Shown piece by piece: positions 50,001 to 62,000 of a DNA stretch of 64,000 bases; positions within the stretch are counted from its first letter, which is position 1; the number at the start of each line of letters is the position of its first letter. The stretch spans positions 1 to 64,000 of the forward strand of contig JADDOH010005100.1 of assembly GCA_016648135.1 (NCBI GenBank), given 5' to 3'. The position numbers and the translations under genes were made by a program. The notes beneath the pieces are model-generated. The model was not told the origin of the DNA. It saw only the letters and a program-made list of their open reading frames with translations, and searched no databases. The stretch comes from Agrypnia vestita. Lineage: Eukaryota > Arthropoda > Insecta > Trichoptera > Phryganeidae.

Positions 50001-53000
50001 ATGAAAGTAGACTGAATGCGGTGGAAATGCGGTCACTAAGACGCTTGTGATGAAAATCTTTGGTCGATAGAGTGAGGAATGAACAAATTAGAAGTGAATG
50101 CAATGCTGGCTGTAGTGTGGTAGATAGAATAAAGAAAGGAGTGCTGAGATGGTTTGGTCATGTGGAACGTATGAACGAGGAAAGGATGGTTAAGAAAATA
50201 TATGAGGCGAATGTTGAAGGCAACAGGAATAGAGGGCGTCCGCGAAAGACCTGGCACGATCAGGTACTACAAGTATTTGAGGATGGCCCTGTTAAAAGCC
50301 GCAACAATCGTAGAACGTGTATGAGAAGATGTATGAATGTGGCCGAAGCAAAAGTGGTGTGCCAGGATAGAAGAGTGTGGCGTTCAATCCTCTCTGCCTA
50401 CCCCTGCAGGGAAACGGCGTGATGGTTAGTTAGTTAGTTAGTTAAAGAAAGTATTTTGAAATGATTTTAAAAAATGATCCAGTTAACCATCACCATGTCT
50501 CTTGAACTGTTGTCATAAACACAATGAAATGTTTACTTAGGCTTGAAGTCGCGTAGACTCCATGACACCTGCGGGTGTTTTCATGTGATATTAAAAATAG
50601 TTAGATGAAAACTCAATTATTTGTGTAAAAACTTAGTTTATTATTGAAATTATGTTATTTTCGGTAATAGTAGATGTGTAACTACATTATAGAAGGTTGT
50701 TTCAAAATCTGTCATCATATCTATTGTCTGTTTGAAAATTTTATGTTTTAATGTTTTGTGAATATTTTTATTTAATTTACAGGTTCCAAGGCTATACGGA
50801 AGAGTCAATACCAACACACAAACAAATACAGCAGTGTCTAGTAAAGATTGGTGATAAAATGTCTTCATTCATAGGGTCAAAAAATTGGATTGGCTCAACA
50901 GAAGTGTGCTTTGTTTTAGAAACAATGTTGGGAATTCAATCAAAAGTAATTTTTGCCAATTCTGGGCAAGATTTGCAATCCTATGGACCTGAACTTGTAT
51001 TCCATTTCCAAAGACACGGATCCCCCATCATGATCGGTGCGTAAAATATTTTTTTAAATAATTATTATGCAGTAAAATGACGATTCTTCAACATGATACA
51101 TCGTACTATTTTTGTTCAAAATAAAATAAATGCCTAACAAATTTGTTTTGATAAAATAAAAATACATGATTGTTGACAGTACCTCCAAACAACTTTTCTT
51201 ATGAAATTTGAGGGTTGAATTGTCATGTGCAACACACATTTGGCATTTTTATTTTGACCCCTAAGCTCATAGGGAAGGCATTAACATGAGTGAGATTTAA
51301 AAAAAAATTAATTTAAGGGGGTATTCTAGTCTATAAATTTAAATAAATCTTTTTTTTTGTATATTTCGTAAGTTTAGACATTCAAGGTTATGTCCTCAAA
51401 GGAAATTTCAAAATTACAATTATTTACCGAGATACAGTGATTACGGTGACGCGGCAAGTAAGTGGTCCGACCGGAACAAATCGAACAATAGAGGGTAGAC
51501 ATTGCCCGACTACCTGCCTACCTGCAGATGGATTACCCCATAAAACCTTTCTTATACTCTATACCTAAATAATGTATATTTAACTGAAGGTCACATTAAT
51601 ATATTTTTTGAAAATCTTTTCATTCTACTATTTAATTCAGGCCAGTATCGAGTAAATCTTTAAACATCGTTGACGTGCATTCACTGTGAACATTTTACAA
51701 ATATTTTGAGTGAATATTGTAGTTTTTGTGTAAAATGAATAAAATATGTTCAAAATATGGTGCTAAGTGTGCATGTAGAAAGACGAAAAGACAATTTAGA
51801 AGTAATCAACATACTGTAGAAGAAGGAAGACGAAGAAGTTATAATAAAACGAAATTACTGCTATTGCATTTTGAAATTTTTCTCTGTTTTTAGATGTAAA
51901 ACTAAATTAACAGAATTAATAATGAAAGTGATGACTTTCATTTTGTTTTCTTTTTGTGTTCTATATGTAAGCAAAATATAAAATTATAAAAAACATGCTG
52001 CTCGTGGGGTAGGGTTTAAAATTGCTCTACATTGCGGTTGTGCGGACGTACGGTATATTCAATCATCGCCATTTATCAATAAAGCATATGAAGCAAATCG
52101 TAGACTCGTAGTAGTAGGCTGTTAGGAGTTGGAAGAGAATAAATAAATATATTCTGTAGTATGATGGACATCTGCCAAGGTTTAACCATTGATACATACT
52201 ACAGTTGCCTTGAAAATTTATACTCGGCCGCATCAGCAGTTTATGATCGAATTATTTCAAAAGCTGTAGAAGAAGAAAGGAATTAATATCAGTTTCTGAT
52301 CCCAATGTGAATCCCACACATTTGACAGTTTCTGCAGAAAAAAAGAAAAAAGTGGATTCAATTCACTTTTTGGGGTTATTACGCTCGTTGGTAAATACAG
52401 TAAAAAAGTTGTTGATATTTTAGTGAAATCTAGAAAAAAAAAAAACAATCTGACATCAATGCTTATGAAGATTAGTATGAAGAACATCAAGAATACTACT
52501 CTTGTACAACAAAACACAAAGGAAGTGCCGGGAAAATGGAGGTTGACGCAGTTGTTGAAATGTTCGGAAGATCAGAAGCCAAACGCGGGGTTAAGTATTT
52601 CAAATATATAGGAGATGGTGACTCCACAATGTTTAAAGATATTCTTGATATTAATCCCTAGGATGATGACCCTATAGTAGAAAAAAAGAGTGTATTGGGC
52701 ATATTCAAAAGCGTATGGGTTCACGATGGGATAAAAAAGATAATAGAGATATTGGCGGCAGAGGCATTGGTAAACTAATTGATAATGTTATCAATGTGTG
52801 ATGTACTCATACTGGGTCTGGCTGGTAATAATTAATTAAGAATACTTTGAGTGACAGAATACGACGAATAGCCAAGCCTAGTTGATCTACAGATCTCCTT
52901 CTGAATATAATGTAACACCTTTCCTGGAATCTATTTCAAAAATACTTGAAACATCGTCAAATAAATATGATTGTATCATTGCCGGTGACCTCAACATTAA

Positions 53001-56000
53001 TATAATTAATAACATACATCCACAGGCAAAAGACTATACATCCATGCTCTCATCATTTGGCTTTGTCTCCTGCATCAACACTGTCACCAGAGACACCATA
53101 TCATCCAAAACTTGCATAGATCACATATTCATCAAATCTAATAAATCTTATGAGACATACGTTCTCCTCTCTACTATTACTGATCATTACCCCACGCTAA
53201 TCAACCTAAAAACCAAAGAGGATAAGAAAAAGATGAAATGTAACCTAAAAGCAACTGGTCATACAAAGAAAACAATAAACTACAACAATCTAAAAGAAGA
53301 TCTAAAAGGTGAGCAGTGGACTTCTACTCTGACAACACGGAATACCAATGAGGCTATGGATACATTTATCCTAACACTAAACAATCATTTAACAAAAAAT
53401 ACAGAATTTAAATACATACAGCATCATACATGCCATAAATCCAATCATCTAAAAGATTGGATTACTCAAGGACTTATACAAAGTATACATAAACGAAACA
53501 AAATGCACATGAAAGTTAAAAAAAATCCAAATGACATAAATCTTTTAAATGCATACAAAATGTTCAGGAACAAGTGCAACCATTTAGTGAAGATCACAAA
53601 AGATGCTTATTACAAAACTAAAATCAAGGAAGCAAAAACGGATCCTAAAAAAATATGGCAAATTATCAAGGATTCAACTAATAAAAAGAAACAGAACAAT
53701 TCAGACATAACCAATATTGAAGTACACGACGTATTACAGTCAGTCAAAGATAATTCAAAGCTCATTGCTGACGAATTTATCAGCCACTATACTAACTTAG
53801 GCCCCAAACTAGCAGAAAGCATACTCCAATCCAAAAACTTAAACAAAACTCACCTATCCGAAAACACAAATCCTCAACACACATCACAAAGTTTTAATTT
53901 TTACCGAATTTCTTCAAGCGAGTTGTCATCTCTAATTTCATCTCTACGTACAAACTGCGCAAATGGACACGATATGATATCAAGTTTCACAGTAAAAGAA
54001 ATAAAAGATTACATCTTGAAACCTCTGCTACATATATTTAACCTCAGCCTAGAAACTGGAATAGTACCAGCACATCTAAAAGAAGCCGTTATTAAGCCTA
54101 TATACAAGAGTGGAGATAAAACAAAGATTATAAATTACAGACCGATCTCTCTGCTTAGCTGTTTCGCAAAAATACTTGAAAAGGCAGTAAAAAAGAGGCT
54201 AATGGAATACCTCGACAAAAATAACATCTTGTCTGAAAACCAATACGGTTTCAGAACTAAGATGGGAACCGAAGATGCCATTTCCAAATTAGTCGAAATC
54301 ACTGCCACAAATATGGATAAGGGACGTAAAGTACTCGGCATCTTCTTAGACTTATCGAAGGCCTTTGATACTATATCACACTCATTGCTTTTATGCAAAC
54401 TCAACAAAATTGGTATCTCTGGCACCCGTCTAAACTGGTTCAGAAATTATCTTGAAAACCGAAAACAAACTGTGGAAATAAATGGTACACGTAGTGACCC
54501 AATGTTTATCAAATATGGTGTGCCTCAAGGAAGCACACTAGGTCCGATACTTTTCATTATATACATTAACGAGTTCTTAAAAACAACATCTGAGAACGCA
54601 ACAAAGATTAGTTATGCTGATGATACTGCAATCATTATAAATGGTGACACATGGGAAGAAACACTTAAAAGGGCCGAACTAGTTATTGCAGAAATAAAAG
54701 GTATTCTAGATAATCACTTATTAACACTCAACTCAAAAAAAAACACACTTTGTGGTATTCTCGATAAGGAAATCAGATAGCCTACTCTTCCCGAAAAATA
54801 TCAAAATACATACATGTGACTTGGAAACAAATCATATATGTGACTGTGATACCATTGAAAAATCAAGCGAGATAAAATATCTGGGTCTGATAATTGATGA
54901 AAATTTTAGATGGGTTTCTCATATTGAGTACATAAGTGCCAAGGTGAGAGGATTGATTTATGTATTTAAAATTTTACGCGGCTTTATGAATATAACACTT
55001 TTAAAAATGGTGTATTATGCACTTTGTCAGAACATAATCAGCTACGCAATCTCCGCTTGGGGGGGGGGCGGCACGTACCTTATTGGATTCCGTAGTGAAG
55101 GCCCAGAAGTGGGTTGTTCGGGTGATAAATAAGAAGACGCTTCGATATGAATCTGAAGAGCTATTTAAATCCTTTAAGGTGCTGGACATACGGCAGCTGT
55201 ACACCAGATCCATATTAATTAATTTTTTTAAGATCCTATCCACACAGGCACGTTCAGAGGCCAGGGATACAAGGAGCAAGATAAGTGGAAACTTCACGGT
55301 GCCGAGAATGAACACAAAGTTTGGACAGAGATTTTTCTTTTTTTGTGCTCCAAGAATATACAATAACCTGCCATTAGACGTAAAGGGTCTTAAGGTGTTA
55401 AAAGAATTCAAACATAAAATAACAAGGTGGCTCTTTGGTGTGGGTAGGACGAAAAATGAGACCAATGTGTCATCCATATTAATATAGTCAATACAGTCCA
55501 TATTAATATAGTCACAAAATTGTTTTGCAATGAAATTAAAGCTGTCATGTATGACACATTGCTTTCATTTTGTAGTCTGCCTACATTTGGTAACCGCTTT
55601 GTTGGCTTCTGTTTGAATGATTTTACTCCCTATATACAATGTCTAAATGTATAATTCTTTAATATATAGTCTTTTGTTTGTGTTTTATTTCTTACAGACA
55701 ATATATAAATCTTATTTCTAATATTACATATATATATATATGTGTGTGTATGTATATGTATATATATATATATATATGTAGATGTATATGAGTGTATATT
55801 TGTATGTATGTGTGTATGTATGTGTGTGTATATATGTGTATTATATATATTATATCTTGCTAATGTTGAAACTTAAAAAAAAAAAAAAAAACTGTACAGG
55901 TAGTTGCTTCAGAACAGACATTGTCTAGTGAAGCAACTACCTTAATTTATATGTATAAATAAATTTAAAAGAAATAAAAGAAATAGAAATTATACTATGG

Positions 56001-59000
56001 CTTGGCTATTCGTCTTAACCCAGATTCAGTTGAAAACATGAAGAAAGATATATGGGCGACCTACTATCATAAAAGCTCAACTGATAAGAACCCTCTACAT
56101 TAGGGTGTGTCACTTTGTGTGGCGAAAAAAAAGTTTTTTATTTTTATACTTAATAGTTATCAAAAGTTGCATTGCTTTTATAACTACTCAAAAAAGCTAA
56201 AAAAGTTGCAATTCCAGTATACTTTTGGCTCGTTCTAGCGAGTCAAATATTCTGAAAATGTTGGTTTTTGGTGATTTTTCAGAGGTAATAAAAGTGCTAT
56301 TTTCTTATACATCATTTTTAACAGATTACTTAATTTCGTTAATATATATCAAGATAATGTACTAAAACAAAAATTTGTAGCAAATTTAAAATTGAAATAT
56401 TTAAAAAAAAACTTGGAGAACATACAAAATATTCAAAAAAGAGCATGTTTATAGACAACGGAAGAAAAAATTTAAAAAAAACTCTGCCAATTATAAAAAA
56501 TGACTTTGTATCCTAATTATATTATTATTATAATACTACATTGATTCATGTAAAAATTTTTATCCATAAACCTTTCAGGTTTCTATTATATTTTAAATAA
56601 AATAAAAAAATTATGTCTTTTTTGGAATTAAACATTGGCAAAATTTTATTGGAATTCTGCTTGGCTACAATAAAACCTTCTCTAGCTGTTTGCCCTGCGA
56701 CAGAACCTACAGCTACAGTCGTCAATTTAAGGCATCCACAGATTTCCACATATTTCCCTGCCACACACAGTCAGTCGATTTTTTTCTACTGACTGTGTGT
56801 AGCAGGGATACTTGGGAAAATCGAATATTTGAACATTTTGTTCGACGAAAACTATCTTCAGCTCTTCACTTTCTAAGTAGCTCAAAAGCGGCGGTTCAGT
56901 CAGTATAAGTTTCTCATCCTGCCAGGAAATCATTTCGTAATAATGATCGCTCTCACAATTGATTTGTGGTATTACAAATGATCACGACAATGATTTTTGC
57001 AGGGCACGAGCTTTCAAAACTCTCGATACCCTATTCTATTACAATTTTGATGTCATCTGTCAACATTTGATGCCCCTTTGATATCACTCAGTGTAGCAAA
57101 GAATTGGAGCGCCTGCTCTGTGCGATACGTCCTAACGATCACATACTTCAGCCAACTTTACGAATTTTTTTGTAATATATTTTCTCATCCTTTAACCTTT
57201 TGAACGCTATTCCCAGCCCTGAGTTTCCAGTACCCACACGCGACACGTTTTTCTGAATACTCAAATATGCATTAAATTTATCACCGAAGATAAAGATAAG
57301 AGGTTATGTTGTTATATTTGAAACCTAATAACACAATAATAAAAACTCAAAGGATGTTTATAAATGAATAAAAAAAAAAAAAAACTCCATACAAAAAACA
57401 TACCTCGCCTACGTTTGTCGTCGCGCGCCATTCCCTCCCGATGTGTGCTTAGACCACTGCGTTGATAAGCACAAGTGGACAGAAGAATCACTTGTGAATG
57501 TAAACAAATGGATTGTTTATGGGAAAGACACTCACACCACACATTTAACTGTCTCAATGATAATATTGTTTTTACACGCTAATAAATTTCAGTATCTGGA
57601 GTCATATTTTTTTGGAGCTGTGATATATTTTAAAACACGGTTGTAAACACAAAGATATGTCGCATTCCTTACATAAGTATCTCGTGGGCTGCATTCTTTT
57701 ATTTTGTAATCGGCATATTCAACATCGTCTTCGGGGATTTTTTAATTTGTCAGTTGGAGGAATTAATTCTGCCATATGCTTTGTAACAAACTTAGGTAAT
57801 ATCCGAAACGGATTGCTATGGACTGATGATGACGTTGCAGGTTGTGATGTTTGAGAAATCTCGGGTTTATATTTCTCAACAAGTTGAATGATGACTGCCA
57901 ATTGAAAATCAGTTAAGGGTTTTTTTATTCCGGTTACTTGGGTATATACGGAATGTGAATTTAATAAAAATAGATCTATTATATGGAATGCGACTTTCTT
58001 GTACCATTTAGTAGTCTTTCTCATGCAGGATAAATTACTAACCATCATGTCTGTTTTGTCAACAGCTCCCATTGATTTATTGTAGTCTATAATAGCGGAT
58101 GGTTTTTGAATAGGTTGTTTGATCTTATAATGAATTTTTCCGATCTCTTTAAAGGATTCATCATGCAAAGTAGTAAGCATGTGAACATCCCTCTTATCAC
58201 GCCATTTTAATGCTAAGAGAGGATCGAGGTTCTTCGACTCAAATTCACCTTTTTTTAATTTTTTGAATTTTGGCATTCCCTTACGGTTTATTTTTAATGT
58301 TCCACAAGCATTTGTTTTTTCTGCGTGTAAAAATTCGAATAACTTTGGGCTAGTATACCAATTGTCACAATACAAATTGTGACCTTTGCCAAAATAGTCT
58401 TTTAAAAGTGTGGTCACAACGGCGCCGGTTATTCCCAAGTTATTATCATCAGTATAGTCAGTCCCTTTTCCACAATATATAATAAAATCTAAAATATATC
58501 CAGTTTTTACATCACATAACACAAACATTTTGATTCCGAATCGATGTCGTTTTGAGGGAACAAATTGCTTAAAAATTAGCCTATCTTTAAATACACTTAA
58601 ACTTTAGTTTATACATAAATTTTCGTAAGGTATCACTGAGTTTTTGAATGTTTTTCGGGTGTATTCCAAAAGTAAGCGAATTTTATAGAGAGGATCTGTA
58701 GAAGGTGAATTCGAGTCACAGAAATGTAAATATTCCAATAATAACTGATATCGGTCTCTAGGCATGATCAGTCCGAATACTGGTGAATTCAGAAAAAGAT
58801 TTGTACTCCAATACTCTTCAATAGTCACATGTACATTTCTGGTCATCAGCATTGTTATTGCAAAAAATAAATACATTTCCGGAACATTCGTGTCTTTCCA
58901 TTTGTGACTTCGAGACTTTGGGCCAAACTCTTTTGTATTTTGAAGAAAATGGTAGTACTTATTGGTTTCTTTTACTATTTCTTCCATTATCGAGACACTC

Positions 59001-62000
59001 AAAAAGAATTCGAAAAAATCTCTCTCTGTAGAATCTTCATTTAATTGTGCAGAACAAACACCCGATTGAAAATCGTCAAATTCATGTACTATCGGAATGT
59101 GAGGTCCAGATACCCAGGAACGCAATATTTTTTTACTTGTAGATCCGTCGGCCTGATATTCAATGTCAGACATTTCCGACGGATCATAGTCTTCTTCAGA
59201 CATTTCAAAATCGGAATCCAACATAATTTCTATCTCATCATCATTTAAAAAGTGGGCCATATTGATTAAATTGTAGGATTAAAATTCAAAAATAATATTT
59301 TGCTTATTATTAATTATTGTATTATTAATTATATTATTATTAAATTTTGATTAAAAATATATAACATGCACTTCTAAACAATTTGAAAGAAAAACGGTCA
59401 TATAAGAATAAAATTTAAAAAAATTAATCGTCACGTAAAGTGTAAATAAAAACTATAGTCACAAACTAACACTTGTAACACACATTAACATGTAAGGCGC
59501 AACTCGAGGGATAAATAAAAAAAGTATCTGAATAAAATTACCAAAATTTCAAAAGTTTTTTGTAATTCGACAGCCGCGACGAACAAATATAGGATCGGCG
59601 CTTGTCCAACTTATTTTGTAGCTAGACGCATGCATATTCGTCCCGTCGAGCGATTTTCGTGTGCGCGCCATCCCGCGGCCAGTTTTTGAAACACTGCAGA
59701 TTTACAGGTTCGGCATATGTGACAGAAAATCGATGTTTATTACGAAATATGATTTTATTTTTAAGAAATGTCTGTAGATGCCAGCACCATGAAAGTATTG
59801 GGATTCATCCAGTATATGTTAAAATATTGTATGAGTTAGGCGCTCTGCTTGATCGGCGATCAAAGTCGGCGTATCAACAGTTGCCGCGCACAAAAACGTA
59901 TTCATAGCCGTATCAACTGTTGATACGGACGCGTTCAAAGCGTTAAGATTCTAGGAGCTGAGGCTTTAGGTAGTCTTGATAAATATTATCATCAATAATC
60001 TTTTCGGTCTTATCGACTAGAGTATGTCTCATAAAACTGGAGGTACATGGCTTCGGTGAGGCGTCCTTCCGGTGTTTTTGAAACCATTCGTTCTTTCTGA
60101 AGCTTTCTGGTTGTTTTTTTGTCTATGATTCCAATACCCGTGCATCTGGAAACTCTTTGGTCTTCAAGAAATGGGTATTCTTTAACTGGAACAGTTTTAT
60201 TTTTTCCTCATTTACAAGAAGAATAATCTTTGCATTTGCACCCAGCAATGTCAAAAATAATTGTTGATTTAGTTATAAAGTTTTCTATTTTATCTAAATA
60301 CGATTGACATTTTGGTTCTTTGTTGTTTATCGATATTAGCTTATACTGTTTGTAATATGATAATATAAGCTGGCTCACTTTTTTGCATTGTTAATGACCG
60401 GAATGCTTGCTTTTTTCCAAACTTTAAGAACGGTTCGAGCCACTTGAGAAGTGATGACTTTTGCTTGTGGTTCTAAACTACTTGACTGTTTATTTTCATG
60501 ATGCGTCCATTCATAATGTCTTAAAACATCCCCATAAGTTGGTAACACAGTACTTTTGAATTTTTCGGCATATTTCTCAAAAATACGTAATTTCATACGA
60601 CCTCTGGTTTCTTTTGAACTTGACGGATTCGATGCCTTGTGATTCGTTACTTGAATGAATTAAACACTTAAATTTATTACGCATAATACGTAGAAACTTT
60701 ACAACGGTTGAAAACAAGTAAGCAAACAAACACAACCGTTCGGTATGGAGTTTTGTTTATCACTGACGGTCTGACCTAACGAGGCGCGCTTAGCCCGAAA
60801 TTCCCCGAACGAGGATAGGTATTTAACGCAAACAAATTATGAAAATTAACTTAAATATGGCGTTATCCTCATGCTGACTATATTATTATTAGAAAAAAAA
60901 GCATTTAATTATTAATACAATTTGTAAATATAAAAATATATCGTTCGGATTGGAACGTTATTTTGCAACTTTTTCTATATTTTAAGGCCTTTTAACTAGC
61001 CAAAAGTACCAGTATTAAGGAAAACTGTTAATACAGTATTTAATAATGTATAAAAATGCAACTTTTGAGAACTATTAAATTTGAAAAATCGAAAGTTGAA
61101 AAAAGTGACACACCCTAATGTGTATCCATGGTTTGAGTTTACGAAAGTTTGCTGAGTTTCCCGAATGGATACATTTTTTCGAATTATTAATGTAATTTAT
61201 TAATTTATTTTTAACATTTCTCAGCACTCATTAACATTTTCTTTTCAGAGTATATCCGACCACAATACCGATGACAATTTATTTTTTAGTGCTTCATTAT
61301 TTAGCACAGTTGTTATTTTTACCATTTTGTTGATTTTCTGCCGGAGGTAATATTTTATTATGATATAGTACGGTCATGAAATGATTGGTAATTGAGGTTT
61401 TTATAACTCCCGAATAAATGTTATTTATATCCTTGATATTTGTGAAAATGTGATCAATACACGATGGCCGCTGCCCACACGTATTTCTAGTATAAGAATT
61501 TATGCAGGGTATATAATTTAATTCTGCCATCATGTTAAGGTTATTATTGGATGTATAATCACGCGAGATGTTTAAATTAATGTCACCTAGTGCTATTGTA
61601 TTTGCACTTCTATAATTTAAAAGTACATAATTGCCGTAATTCTTCAATAAACAAACAAACATTTGGGAGTGTGTTCTATAGAGGAAGATTATGTCAATTT
61701 TTTTGTTACAGTACTTGATTTGCAGGTGTAGGTAGTTTGTTCCATTTATTTTAATTTCTTCCTCTCACATAATGTCACAAGTCTTGTACGAACATCGCAA
61801 TGCCATTGTTTTTGTTGATTTTATATGTCGTAGCGATATACATATATTTGTATCCAGGTACATGATAATTCACTTCATGGCTGGAGTGTGTTTCTGTTAA
61901 CACTATGCATGCGGGCTTTTTCGAAGCATTGTTAATTGTTGTTAGGAACTCGTTAATGTTTTTTTCTATGCTCCTGATATTAATATGAAGAATAATTGGG

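Larger units (their letters stand above)
52881..55985 (+). mobile_element. CR1/L2-type LINE, 5'-truncated, inserted in the Mutator-like element
   Basis: Begins inside the endonuclease domain and runs through the reverse transcriptase to a long 3' UTR with a TA/TG microsatellite, an A-run and a stem-loop (55899-55942), ending near an AAAGAAATAAAAGAAAT tail. The host element continues beyond it ([20 protein letters not shown]), so the LINE came later. A 16-bp segment GACGAATAGCCAAGCC precedes it (52863) and its inverse follows it. Confidence 0.8.
56590..60620 (-). pseudogene. protein of the unclassified TIR transposon, split by piggyBac
   Basis: N-terminal part (60596-59950): [37 protein letters not shown], then shifted, [14 protein letters not shown] and [14 protein letters not shown]-terminal part (57191-56590): [43 protein letters not shown], then [20 protein letters not shown]. 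These resemble a family of uncharacterised arthropod and cnidarian proteins that I take to be transposon-borne; I cannot name its superfamily. Several stops, shifts and one fold-back insertion (56755-56808) inactivate it. Confidence 0.5.
56097..61121 (-). mobile_element. unclassified TIR transposon carrying a nested piggyBac
   Basis: Both ends are the same 20-mer inverted, ACATTAGGGTGTGTCACTTT, and similarity of the arms goes on loosely for over 70 bp (CAAAAGTTGCAT is shared). Without the piggyBac at 57196-59942 and one TTAA it is about 2.27 kb. The minus strand encodes an eroded protein. I see no direct target duplication; the left neighbour is the Mutator-like element and the right neighbour a LINE, so the flanks have been rearranged. 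Confidence 0.65.

Noticed and set aside
49504..50103. 199-codon minus strand frame
   Set aside because: Antisense shadow of the LINE reverse transcriptase.
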